From NCBI RefSeq assembly GCF_964355755.1, contig NC_092678.1, forward strand, positions 4,126,922 to 4,190,921: a stretch of DNA of 64,000 nt, written 5' to 3'. Below are positions 38,181 to 51,200 of the stretch, in pieces. Under the pieces are notes generated by a model. That model was given only the letters and a program-made list of their open reading frames with translations, did no database searches and had not been told where the DNA came from. The stretch's first letter is position 1. Every line of letters begins with the position of its first letter. The stretch is from Antedon mediterranea. Its lineage: Eukaryota > Echinodermata > Crinoidea > Comatulida > Antedonidae. The position numbers and the translations under genes were made by a program.

Positions 38181-40610
38181 TTACATCGCATTTGCATACA
38201 TCATTTTTAATTTGTCCATATCCATTTTCATAACAATATTTATAGTATGGATCTTAGACACTTTGTTGTTCCAATCGGTCACCATTTTTCCTCGTGATAA
38301 GCTACCTTGCAGCTCAATCTGTACATGTACATGTTCCAACTTAGTCACACATGACTTATCAACAAGATAGGCTATTGCATATATGTCGTATGGCACATAT
38401 GGGTCCTTTTCACCCCTCTCGCGTTGTAGACAATATTCAGTAATGGCTTTGACAAATTTTGCTTTTTTGTTATCTCGTGATACCAGATCTTTGAAGTAAT
38501 TCTACAAAATAAATAATAGTAAAATCAATTGTTCAATAATCTTGGCTCTACTAAACTGATCAGTAATTTGATTTCTAATTGGACTTACAGAATTAGGGGT
38601 GTGTAGTTGTGTGTGTGTGTGTTATTGTTTAAAAGTGTACATAAACTGAAAATTCCCTCTTTTTAAAAGGACCAGCAAAATACTTGTACAGGTCACTCAA
38701 CAATGGCTCTTTGTAACTGTGACAATGACAGTACAGTATAATAGGTAACTGTATATTGCTGTTTGCTCTACTAAGCAAACTCTACAGTACTTTAAAGATG
38801 TACAGTATTGTCCCCCAAAATTAGGTAAGTTATAAGTTGACAAAATAAATGCTTTATTTGACTTTGTTGCTTCAAATTACAGTTAAAGATGTATTGTCCC
38901 CTGAAAAATAATTTTTAAAATTTTTGTTGTTGAATATGTTATTTTAATGTCACATAATAGTTATCCACTTTGACCAAAAATTGGATCTCAAAACAATGTA
39001 TTTACCTGAAAAACTGTAATTTAAAGCAAAAAGTGGTTAAATTGGCTGCCAGCCAATGGATTTTTGATTGAATTTAACCATTTATTATGTTATTTTATAA
39101 GTGAAAACATTATTTTTGGGGGTTTTTTTTCTACGGAAGTGATTAACTTTATTAAAACTACAAAATAACTTATTCAAAGTCTGATTTAATTAATCTTCAT
39201 TTTCATGTTTTTGAGGGACAATACATCTTTAAGGTTTCAGGTAAATTTATCGATCCAATTTTTGGTCAAAGTAGATAACGATTATGTGACATTAAAATAG
39301 CATATTCAACAACATAAGCATATTTTTTCAGGGGACAATACATCTGTAAGGCAAACAATTTAACTTACAATTGGCAACCCATGTCGAGTACAGATTTCAA
39401 ATGGCAGAATAATTACTGGGCATACGCTAGCATTAAATACCACGTGGGCTGCCTCTGGGTCACAGGTAAAATTGAATTCCGACGTGATATATGATAAGGC
39501 TTTCCCTTGAAAAGAAGAAAACCACAATTTTAATGTTACGTTATATAGTATACAAAATTACCCATTGTTAATCTTTATCTCGTCACGTCTCATTGCAGTT
39601 TGCATTGTAGTAATAACAATCATCAGATTATCTATAATATACCTTCCAATTCTCCACCCATTATTACAATCTCCTTTACTTTCTCTGTGAAATGTGGATC
39701 TAGTTTCATGGCGATTGCGATGTTTGTCAACGGACCAATAGCAGCTATGCTGATCTCTCCAGGTCTCTCGTTTACCATTCTCACTAGAGCAATGGCTGCC
39801 ACTTCTTCCTTTATCAACTTGATGTCAGGTTGAGGTATTTCTTTTACATTTCCTAGGCCATCTTCACCATGATAATACCCTGCTCTTTCTTCGTGGCCAA
39901 GAATTGAAGTTGATGCTCCTTTGTATACTGGAATCTGAAATAGTTACTTACTTAATTAGGTAGAGTTACCGATGATTATTGTGTTCAAATAGTTATTTAA
40001 AAAAAGTAGTATTTTAGTAGTTTCCAATGTACGCCTAATGACAGATGTTTTTTTACAACAATGTTTATGAAACAAAAAATACATGGTGTAAAATAATAAT
40101 AATTTATTTGGAAGATACACTTTTTTTTTGACAATTGTAAATTATGTACAAATATAAAAGTAACAAATAATACAATAGTATAACAATAGTTCAATCTTAT
40201 GTGGTGGGAGAGTCATTTAGAAGGTTCATCCTGCACCCCAATAAAATATAACATAACACATACACATATAGTCTGCAATAGTTTACACTTCCAAAATTCA
40301 GCGTTGGTGCAAATATGTGATAGATCTGATTTTATTTTATTTATTTATTCGTATTGTATTTTACGTTTTACGAGAATAAATAAAGATTGATTTAATACAA
40401 TATAAATGTTTGTAGCGTACTCACATCAAGTCTGTCACAAACTTTAAGAACCTTAAGTGTGTTGATGCATACTTTATCAATACCAACATTACCTGCAACG
40501 CAGGTGATAGCAAGTAACTCGATGTGGGGCGTTGCTAGGGCCAACATAATAGCCTGAGCATCATCAACTCCAACATCACAATCAATTATCAAGTTCACTT
40601 GATCCACCAT
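38181..40610 (-). CDS. Nucleoside hydrolase paralog C, 4 exons
   Basis: Exons 40610-40425, 39934-39643, 39505-39369, 38501-38181; phases as in A and B; 311 residues. N-terminal NLIIDCDVGVDDAQAIMLAL, then the block shared with A and B up to IVIMGGELEG, EFNFTCDPEAAH, and VPYDIYAIAYLVDKS, where Tyr stands at the usual catalytic His. The gene is intact and faces away from A and B. Its exon 1 is closest to A (both end KVLKVCDRLD) and its exon 4 is diverged from both. Intron 3 carries MITEs. Likely a nucleosidase of salvage; substrate unknown. Confidence 0.9.
38887..39350. mobile_element. TTAA-flanked MITE, copy 2, probably composite
   Basis: Starts after TTAA at 38883 with AGATGTATTGTCCCCTG. One complementary end lies at 39228 (followed by TTAA), another at about 39346. 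The segment 39240-39350 is roughly the reverse complement of 38887-39010, so two members of the family appear to be nested. It lies in intron 3 of hydrolase C. Confidence 0.6.
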
Positions 40611-41635
40611 TATTAGTTTTAAATTATTCCTGTAACGTAAAGATGAAAAATAATAAGTAAATTGAGGTGCCATCAAATAAGATGCCTCTCCAATATTTGT
40701 TATTTTATACCATGTATCCTATAAAACTCAATCTGCATTACTTGCCTGTCTGTAATAATGTTTTCCGATCCCAGTTTTTTTTAGTATTGGCAGTATGTCT
40801 TCTTCTTCTTCCAATTTAGTGCAAACTTCAGACTTGAAGACTATAGCACTTTGGTGGGATGTGATGCGAGTGAGTTAGTTTTCGTATAGAACCCCCTTAA
40901 ATGATTTAAAAGTTGGTGCCTTTACAGTTGATTCTGCTAGGATGTTCCAATCTCTTGACGTTCTGGGAAAGAAGGACATTCGATGATAGTCCCGACTTGA
41001 GCGTGGAATGTGTTTTGTTTAAAAGCCTACAAACATATAAAGGTTTATAAATTCAACCTTGCAGTAAGTACTGCTATACAATTGTAAATGAAAGTGCTAT
41101 TCAAATACGGAACACTTGATTAGATTTGTTCTTTCCTGTTAAAAATTGAATGCACTGCATGGGTAACTTCTGATTGGCTTGACCGGTCCCTTAGATTTTT
41201 TAAACATTTAACCTGTCAAAATTGGAGGTATCCCGACAGCAGTGTCACTGTAACACAAATCTGCTTCATTGGGACTGCTATACAATTTATAGTAGTACAG
41301 TTTCTAGGTGGCCTTGTACCTTGTAATTTATCTAAGGGGGTGATGATGATTCCCTACAAAACTACGTTGATATATTTAAACAAATTAAATAATATCCTTT
41401 CTGCCAAATGGTAAATTTAGTCGGAAATAAATCTTCTACTTAAGTGGAGTACTATTCACCATACACTAATTTTTGTGCTTTTAAAAACAAATTAAAAACA
41501 TATACAATATTTTAGCTTTTTTGGAACAAATTGCATAATAATTGTATTTTAAAAAGTCATTTTTTTTTGGGAAAATTCCTGTACTTCTATATGGTAATTT
41601 TAATGGTTATTTTATTTTTAAGGCTGTTTATCGTC
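40611..41635. other. Spacer between hydrolase C and satellite
   Basis: Upstream region of hydrolase C (minus strand), so it should contain its promoter. No exon recognised. A weak LINE-like trace (CTTTGGTGGGATGTGATGCG, GTTCCAATCTCTTGACGTTC around 40850-40965) could be an old element but is too decayed to call. Confidence 0.35.
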
Positions 41636-41639
41636 AGTC

Positions 41640-42050
41640 ATCAGCATTGACTAAAGATTGTCTCAAGTTGAGGTCGTCGATGGGTACCGTCAAACCAAAT
41701 TTTGAGCAAAAAGATGAGCAGAGCTGTACGCTTCTACCCTACAATGTTTGTGGTATAGTGACAGCGATTGGTGGAAGATAAATGAGCGGAGCTGTACATG
41801 TCTAGTCTGTGATTCATTTATTGGAAAGCGAGTGGTAGATAAAAGACAGATGAGCGGAGCTGTACGCATCTAGCCTACAATGTTTGTGGTACAGTGACAG
41901 CAATTGGTGGAAGATAAATGAGCAGAGCTGTACACGTCTAATCTGTGATTCATTTGTTGGAAAGTCAGATCAAGCCTACACTTTTTTTGTGGTGCAGTGA
42001 AAGCGTCTAGTCTGTGATTCATTTATTGTAAAGGGAGTGGTAGATCAAGA
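41640..42050 (+). repeat. Diverged edge of the 71-bp satellite
   Basis: Irregular, mutated units (AGATGAGCAGAGCTGTACGC, GGAAAGCGAGTGGTAGAT, CTGTGATTCATTTATTG) of variable length. This is the expected older edge of a tandem array. The small plus-strand ORF here (41542-41781) has no recognisable domain. Confidence 0.75.
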
Positions 42051-44840
42051 CAGATGAGCGGAGCTGTACGCATCTAGCCTACAATGTTTGTGGTACAGTG
42101 ACAGCGAGTGGTAGATCAAGACAGATGAGCGGAGCTGTACGCATCTAGCCTACAATGTTTGTGGTACAGTGACAGCGAGTGGTAGATCAAGACAGATGAG
42201 CGGAGCTGTACGCATCTAGCCTACAATGTTTGTGGTACAGTGACAGCGAGTGGTAGATCAAGACAGATGAGCGGAGCTGTACGCATCTAGCCTACAATGT
42301 TTGTGGTACAGTGACAGCGAGTGGTAGATCAAGACAGATGAGCGGAGCTGTACGCATCTAGCCTACAATGTTTGTGGTACAGTGACAGCGAGTGGTAGAT
42401 CAAGACAGATGAGCGGAGCTGTACGCATCTAGCCTACAATGTTTGTGGTACAGTGACAGCGAGTGGTAGATCAAGACAGATGAGCGGAGCTGTACGCATC
42501 TAGCCTACAATGTTTGTGGTACAGTGACAGCGAGTGGTAGATCAAGACAGATGAGCGGAGCTGTACGCATCTAGCCTACAATGTTTGTGGTACAGTGACA
42601 GCGAGTGGTAGATCAAGACAGATGAGCGGAGCTGTACGCATCTAGCCTACAATGTTTGTGGTACAGTGACAGCGAGTGGTAGATCAAGACAGATGAGCGG
42701 AGCTGTACGCATCTAGCCTACAATGTTTGTGGTACAGTGACAGCGAGTGGTAGATCAAGACAGATGAGCGGAGCTGTACGCATCTAGCCTACAATGTTTG
42801 TGGTACAGTGACAGCGAGTGGTAGATCAAGACAGATGAGCGGAGCTGTACGCATCTAGCCTACAATGTTTGTGGTACAGTGACAGCGAGTGGTAGATCAA
42901 GACAGATGAGCGGAGCTGTACGCATCTTGCTTACAATGTTTGTGGTACAGTGACAGCGAGTGGTAGATCAAGACAGATGAGCGGAGCTGTACGCATCTAG
43001 CCTACAATGTTTGTGGTACAGTGACAGCGAGTGGTAGATCAAGACAGATGAGCGGAGCTGTACGCATCTAGCCTACAATGTTTGTGGTACAGTGACAGCG
43101 AGTGGTAGATCAAAACAGATGAGCGGAGCTGTACGCATCTAGCCTACAATGTTTGTGGTACAGTGACAGCGAGTGGTAGATCAAGACAGATGAGCGGAGC
43201 TGTACGCATCTAGCCTACAATGTTTGTGGTACAGTGACAGCGAGTGGTAGATCAAGACAGATGAGCGGAGCTGTACGCATCTAGCCTACAATGTTTGTGG
43301 TACAGTGACAGCGAGTGGTAGATCAAGACAGATGAGCGGAGCTGTACGCATCTAGCCTACAATGTTTGTGGTACAGTGACAGCGAGTGGTAGATCAAGAC
43401 AGATGAGCGGAGCTGTACGCATCTAGCCTACAATGTTTGTGGTACAGTGACAGCGAGTGGTAGATCAAGACAGATGAGCGGAGCTGTACGCATCTAGCCT
43501 ACAATGTTTGTGGTACAGTGACAGCGAGTGGTAGATCAAGACAGATGAGCGGAGCTGTACGCATCTAGCCTACAATGTTTGTGGTACAGTGACAGCGAGT
43601 GGTAGATCAAGACAGATGAGCGGAGCTGTACGCATCTAGCCTACAATGTTTGTGGTACAGTGACAGCGAGTGGTAGATCAAGACAGATGAGCGGAGCTGT
43701 ACGCATCTAGCCTACAATGTTTGTGGTACAGTGACAGCGAGTGGTAGATCAAGGCAGATGAGCGGAGCTGTACGCATCTAGCCTACAATGTTTGTGGTAC
43801 AGTGACAGCGAGTGGTAGATCAAGGCAGATGAGCGGAGCTGTACGCATCTAGCCTACAATGTTTGTGGTACAGTGACAGCGAGTGGTAGATCAAGACAGA
43901 TGAGCGGAGCTGTACGCATCTAGCCTACAATGTTTGTGGTACAGTGACAGCGAGTGGTAGATCAAGACAGATGAGCGGAGCTGTACGCATCTAGCCTACA
44001 ATGTTTGTGGTACAGTGACAGCGAGTGGTAGATCAAGACAGATGAGCGGAGCTGTACGCATCTAGCCTACAATGTTTGTGGTACAGTGACAGCGAGTGGT
44101 AGATCAAGACAGATGAGCGGAGCTGTACGCATCTAGCCTACAATGTTTGTGATACAGTGACAGCGAGTGGTAGATCAAGACAGATGAGCGGAGCTGTACG
44201 CATCTAGCCTACAATGTTTGTGGTACAGTGACAGCGAGTGGTAGATCAAGACAGATGAGCGGAGCTGTACGCATCTAGCCTACAATGTTTGTGGTACAGT
44301 GACAGCGAGTGGTAGATCAAGACAGATGAGCGGAGCTGTACGCATCTAGCCTACAATGTTTGTGGTACAGTGACAGCGAGTGGTAGATCAAGACAGATGA
44401 GCGGAGCTGTACGCATCTAGCCTACAATGTTTGTGGTACAGTGACAGCGAGTGGTAGATCAAGACAGATGAGCGGAGCTGTACGCATCTAGCCTACAATG
44501 TTTGTGGTACAGTGACAGCGAGTGGTAGATCAAGACAGATGAGCGGAGCTGTACGCATCTAGCCTACAATGTTTGTGGTACAGTGACAGCGAGTGGTAGA
44601 ACAAGACAGATGAGCGGAGCTGTACGCATCTAGCCTACAATGTTTGTGGTACAGTGACAGCGAGTGGTAGATCAAGACAGATGAGCGGAGCTGTACGCAT
44701 CTAGCCTACAATGTTTGTGGTACAGTGACAGCGAGTGGTAGATCAAGACAGATGAGCGGAGCTGTACGCATCTAGCCTACAATGTTTGTGGTACAGTGAC
44801 AGCGAGTGGTAGATCAAGACAGATGAGCGGAGCTGTATGC
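42051..44840 (+). repeat. 71-bp satellite, ~39 near-identical units
   Basis: Exact 71-bp period (for example GAGCTGTAC at 42061 and 42132), with blocks GATGAGCGGAGCTGTACGCA, TCTAGCCTACAATGTTTGTG and GTACAGTGACAGCGAGTGG. Across about 2.8 kb I see only a handful of substitutions (near 42928, 43112, 43753, 43824, 44151, 44600) and no length change. This homogeneity implies recent amplification or active homogenisation. It is not a CRISPR array, as there are no unique spacers. Its G+C is higher than its surroundings. Confidence 0.97.
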
Positions 44841-45023
44841 CTCTAGTTATTGCCTGTTTATTAATAATTTTGTCATGTTGTAAATGTTGTATACTTGAAG
44901 TATTTATGAGTTGTTACTCGTAGTAGATACTAAATGAATAAATACTTGGACAATCTTAATTATTCATTGGTTCATTCGTTCATTTATTTCCAACCCAAGA
45001 AAAAGAATAACTAAAGGTTAGCT

Positions 45024-45095
45024 CAAAGGTTAAAGTTCAGAGGTCAAATGACAGGTTGTTACCTTTTAACTTTGACCTCTGAACTTTAACCTTTG
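45024..45095. repeat. Perfect 25-bp inverted repeat (hairpin)
   Basis: 45024-45048 and 45071-45095 are exact reverse complements (CAAAGGTTAAAGTTCAGAGG plus TCAAA), separated by 22 bp. Each arm carries AGGTCA/AGGTTA/AGTTCA hexamers, which match nuclear-receptor half-sites. It lies about 150 bp downstream of the kinesin stop codon, between it and the satellite. Confidence 0.9.
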
Positions 45096-45180
45096 ACATT
45101 TAGTATTTCACAAATACTGAAACATTTTCATTACATTATATTAAAAATATATAGAGTTTCATGACAATTCTACACGACTC

Positions 45181-45229
45181 TATAGCTCACTATGTCGGTC
45201 GGTTGGTCGGTAAACACTAACTTGAGCAA
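45181..45229 (-). repeat. Dispersed ~48-bp repeat, copy 2
   Basis: Reverse complement of the stretch at 1511-1559, sharing GTCGGTCGGTTGGTCGGT and flanks, with a single-base length difference and few substitutions. Confidence 0.5.
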
Positions 45230-45240
45230 ACGACTGTTAT

Positions 45241-48200
45241 TTATGGCCCTTTAGTATTTTGAGTTGCTCTACCAAGTTGGACTTGTTTAGCATTTGATCC
45301 AAACTGGAGTGTACTAATTGACTCGCTCTGGTTCTTCTCATCTGGACTCACGTTAACAAACAAACATGCCTACAAAGAAATTTAGTATACAAATAAAAAA
45401 CAAAATTGATCACATTATAGTATATTAACTCTGAAAAAAGACGAGGATATGCTTGATATGCAAACATCCTAACCATTGGACCACTTGGGCTTTCATGGTA
45501 TGTTTCAAATCCGATTGCACCCTTGGCACTACAGTAGTATCAAGAGGAAACTTTATAATATAAGTTGTAATGTTCAAACAAGTTGACATGAAAGAATCTT
45601 TTTAATATTAAAAAAATGTTTATCCTTTGATTGGCGAAGTACGTTTTTCTTTTAAATATTGTAACCCTCTAATACACAACAAGACGTAACGTCCGATAGA
45701 GGACGGCAGATAAAGAGATTAAGAAAGATCATAAAATGGAGCACATGTTGTCATAAATGTTCAGTGAGAATAAAGTCATCCAAAACCACTATATTTGATT
45801 TGTTTATATTCATTGTCGGAATCCGGAACATAACATATAGTAATCAACGATATATTATGTTATAATATCACCACACACATGTACAAGCATTACAGTCATG
45901 TTTGGTTGGGAATTAAAAGTTGTAATTTAAATTTAAAGCAACATAATATAAGTCCTATTGAAACTTTTTAATCATTTCAGGATATGCAAATCCAAATGCT
46001 CTGGATCAAAGAACTGAAACCTACACTTAATAAACAAAGCGATTCAGTCAAAGTTAAATTGTTTATTAATTAAGAAGGAGGAGCTTAATAACTTAAGTTC
46101 TTAGAATTGTAGGCCTTCTTTGTTGTTAATTAACCAATTAATTAGTATTTCCTGTCACCCTTTGGTGTTTGTTATTTTTGTATAATTCAATCACTTGATC
46201 TTGAAAATGGTTCCATGATGGTTCCGAAACGTCGATCTTTTTTGTCATTAAATTTTATTGTAAAGTTATATAGTAAGCGTCTATTAATTTGTAGTTTAAA
46301 TTTACCTTAGAATCTCCGCCCAGTGATGGTTGAAGTAGATGTGTTAATTTTGAATTTCTGTAAGGTATATGTAAAGCACCTGATTTTAAACCTGAGAAAA
46401 CCTGCAACAAAATTAATAATTACAATAGCATTAAAAGTATACTAATAACATTTATATCAATTGGTCAGATGTTTTTTAAGTAAACCTACTTACGACCTTT
46501 AAGGCTTTCATAGTTTATTAATTATATGAAAAGTTTAGTGTACTGTACCTGTCCCAGTGACGTAAGTGATTTATTAATAGCTGCAGCCTCAACTAATCTT
46601 TGTCCAGTTGCTTCTGTTTTACTTATCCTCTCTGATCCAGCCAAGTCAACCAAAGTCAAAGATCCAAAGCTGGTCGCTTTAGAGATCTTGTTTACACCCT
46701 CCGCAGTCAACATCAGCAGCAAGTGTGAACGAGAACTAAGGTTAACAAATAATAATAGTTTTTCATGATAATAAAAGCAGACAGTATCCAAAGGTATATT
46801 TGATAATCAGCAGATCTAGCTCCTCAAAATCCTTGCTGTTTATATTTATATGCAGGTAGTGGGAGCAGATCACTGTGAGGTGTTTGCATGTGACCAGTCA
46901 AATACGTCTATATATTAAGCACTTTGAAAGCCAGCGATAGATGTGAACATTAGTTAAAATATGTTGTTCCAGCTGAATAAATTTGTCAACTTTGGTTTGG
47001 TTTTTGTAAAAATATTTTCAGATACAATAGTAGTAAAAAAATAGATTTTAGATTCCATCATTGAAAGCAAACACATTGTTTTACAATATGAATGTGTATT
47101 ACCTTGTTGAATTCATTTTAGTAGATGCCACTGATCGATTCCTATCTCCTATTGCCATGACCTCAGTAATATCCCCTTCATTGCCCACTTTGAACTCTTT
47201 GAGTCCTTTCATTGTTAGCCTCTTCCCCTGCATCCTGATGTCTAGCGCTTCTTTGCTGTTCTCTGACAGTAAATCCTGTACATGCTCATTGTAAACTTCA
47301 ACCATAGAAACCTATTGAAAAGAAGTGTGTTTTATATTTATTAGAATTGTTTTCTTTGTGTATGTTTTGGTATAAACAAGGCAATTTAACAACAGGACGC
47401 TGAGCTCGGTCAGATTAAAGGTTCTCTAGTTTCCAAATTATCAGTCTTCCTCCATTAAGTGCTCGACTGATTTTTGATTGGCTTTCTCAAATATTTAGTT
47501 GGTACCAAAATAGCACCATCCATAATCCATACACTTATTGATAGCCTTGCATCAAAATGAAGCTAAACATAATTTCACTCCACAGGGAAAAAAAAGAGTT
47601 AAAATAACTGTTAAAACTGAAATATTATGTCTACAATTGATCAATTTAATTACAAAAATTAGATGCCTATTTAAAAACTTTAAACTAAAAGTACCAAAAA
47701 ACAATTAAATATCAATAAAAACGAATCAACATATGGTGTACATAGCCTAGAACTTGATGGCTTTGTTTGTTACGATAGTTGAGCTCAGCGTCCTGTTAGA
47801 TTGCCTTGGTATAAATATGTTTTTTCTTTTATATCATATCATTTTTATTTTTTTGACAAAAACCTTTTTATGGTATATAAAAAGTACAAAACAATAACAC
47901 ACAGCAAAAAAAGTTTGTATAAACAATAAAAAAATAATAAAACAAGTAAAATAATGAGGCAGCAACATTTACTAAATATTTTTAAAGTTCAATTAAAAAA
48001 TATCTGTGATATTAGTATAAATAGTTAACATATTAAGCAGAAGTTATTAAGTCTACATTATTTACATAGTTTTATTTACTTGCCAGTTTTAAGTTTTGTT
48101 TATATATTGAACAATGAGGAAAATATATTTGTTGTATTTTAGCTTATTAACTGGTATGGTCTCATGCTTTTGTGTCAGCCTTTGGCTGCAAATGTATTTT

Positions 48201-51200
48201 TATATGTTCGAAATAATGATACCATGATAGATATTATCTTACCTTCAGAGTGTATGATATCTTGGAACGTTCATTACACATTTTCAAGAGCTCTCTGATG
48301 GATCTGATATTCACGCCAGGATCTTCTGGTGTTCCCATCATTGTGTATGTTTTTCCTGCTCCTGTTTGACCATATGCCATGATGCAAATGTTATAGCCAT
48401 CTACACACGATGTTATGATTGGTAGAACCTCCGAAAATACCTAAGAAAGAATATTTTTGGTTGAATTATATAGTTGGCTATAATGGCTAAAACTATCTTC
48501 GAAACACCAAGGCATTCCCAATTATCTATCTAAAAACTAGATTTACTCCGTCACTATGACGAATTATAGGTTATATGCATTGATGTAAAAATAAATAAAA
48601 ATAATTGATTGATAAAGATATTTTGATTTTGTCACAATTTTTATTTATAATATATGAAAGATAGGATCTTGGTAGCGAAAATACAATAACTGGAATCACT
48701 GCACATCAAGCAACTGGACTAGATCAACCCGATCAAAGATCCCTCCGCATATATGTCATAAACCACCCTTGTTACATAATAGTAAAGACATAAGTTTCTC
48801 TAGATTTAATTATAAATCAGGTGTATAATTTATACACTAAGAAATAAAATTGAACAAACATTACAGATATTAAAAAGAAAATAAAGTCTTATTTTTCCTA
48901 GGTGAGACATGATATTCGTACTTTGAATGCTATAGACGCAATCACAGACCACCGAACCATGTACACAACTTAACAATATTTATCCACATTGTATGACCTA
49001 CTTGTAGTGAATATTTATCTTAGTTGGTTCCGAGCTTTCTCAGGCGTATATCCACTCGACGTACACTGCTGTCACTGAATGATAACTCATACAAAAAGTA
49101 TATTTAACTCAACTAGAACTTTTATTCCTTGTAATTCGATTAATACATCTTTCTACCACTACCAGTCAAGCCTTAATATTCTTTATCATCTTTCCGTTTA
49201 TCTACTCTGATCTTATTCTCTCTTCTTCTTAATATCTATTACATTCCACTTTTATACTGGACATGCAAATTTTAGGCTTCAGAGGAGGATAACATTTTCT
49301 CTCCAAAATTTATACGATTTTGATTGGCTAATAAAATAAGGCGGACCTGGTCTAAAGCATCCTTCTCTAAACACAGAGAATCACAACATCAATAATATGA
49401 CATTCCCCTTTTTGGGAAAAAGATTGTGTCAATTTAACATTTAAAACCATTTTACTTTAAACTATCTACTAATAACACCTCTATAATATTATTTATGCAC
49501 GGCTTAATCCATCTGCATTTCCATTTAATGATCCTTTCTTGTAAATAACTTTAAATTTATATCCTTGTAAAAACAGAGCCCATCTCATAAGTCTAACATT
49601 GGCACCCTTCATTGAGTCCGTCCATCTCAATGCCTGATGGTCAGTATGAACTTGAAATTCACAACCATACAGATAATACTTAAGTTTATTGATAGCCCAA
49701 ACAATAGAGAGGCACTCTTTTTCTGGCACAGAATATCTCTGCTCATGTACAGATAACTTTCTACTTAAGTACACAATGGGATAATCATTACCCTCACCAT
49801 CTATTTGGCTCAGCACTGCACCTATGCCATAATTTGAGGCATCGGTTTGCAATATAAACATCTTATCAAAATTTGGGGCTTTTAATACATTATCATCAGT
49901 AAGTCGTTTCTTTAAAGTTACAAAGGCATTTTCACATTGTTCATTCCACTTAACGGTATTACTTTTACTCTTTAAAGTTAAATCAATCAATGGCTTAGCA
50001 ATATCGGCATAGTTCTGTACAAATTTTCTGTAATAGCCAGTTAATCCGAGAAATGATCGGACTTGTTTCTTAGACAAAGGTCTGGGGAACTTTTCCACAG
50101 CCTCAACCTTATCAATCATGGGTCTAATTTCTCCATTACCAATCTTATGCCCCAGAAATTCTACCTGTGCATAGGCAATTTTACATTTCAAAGGCTTTGC
50201 TGTCAATCCAGCACTACTTAATCTTTCTAATACATTATTCAAATGAAAAATATGATCTTTCCAAGTTTGACTATAAATACATATGTCATCTATATATGCC
50301 TTAGCATATCCCTCAGTACCTTGTAATACCTTATCCATTAATCTTTGGAAAGTACTAGAGCTATTTTGCATACCAAATGGAAGTACATTGTAACAATACT
50401 GTCCAAATTGTGTAATAAATGCTGATTTGTCTTTGGTCTTAGGATCCAGAGGCACCTGGTAAAATCCTTTAGTTAGATCTAACGTAGTTATGTATATTGC
50501 GGATGATACCTCATCCAACATTTCGTCTATGCGAGGCATAACATAAGGGTCAAATTGTGTAGTCTTATTTAGTGATCTAAAATCTGTCACCATTCTAATT
50601 TGATTCTGGCCTTTCTTCAGGGCAATAATAGGTGCAGCATAGGCACTAACTGTAGGTTCTATTATACCCATAGCCAACATACTATCTAATTCTTCTTTCA
50701 ATTTACCCTTTAATGCTTGGGGCGTTCTATATGCCCTATGCCTTATAGGCATTTCACCATTAGTCTTAATTTCATGTGTCACTAAGTGAGTTCTACCTGG
50801 TACATCCGAGAATACATTCTGTTGGTACTTTAACAATTCTGTTAATTGTTTAGTTTGTGTATCATTTAAATTACTACTAACATTTACATCTCTCCATGTT
50901 TGTGATTGATGATAAGACAATCCTATGTCTATTTCATGACTATCTAACTCATTTTCATGGACTGTTTCATTTAAGTCTACTTCTTCTATCGACTGGACAT
51001 TTGTTACTACATAATAACCATCTTTACTTATTTCTACTTTATCATACCATCTCTTTAACATATTAACATGTAGAATTTGTTTTTCTTTTCTTCTACCTCC
51101 TATGTATATTTCATAATTTACATCATTGACCTTTTTTGTAACAGTGAAGGGGCCTTGCCATTTACTGTCTAACTTACTATTTCCTACTGGAAGGAATATC

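Noticed and set aside
41542-41781. 79-codon ORF at the satellite edge
   Set aside because: Overlaps diverged satellite units; no recognisable domain or splice partners.
42051-44840. CRISPR-like regular repeats
   Set aside because: Units are contiguous and identical with no unique spacers, in an intron-bearing animal genome. It is a satellite.
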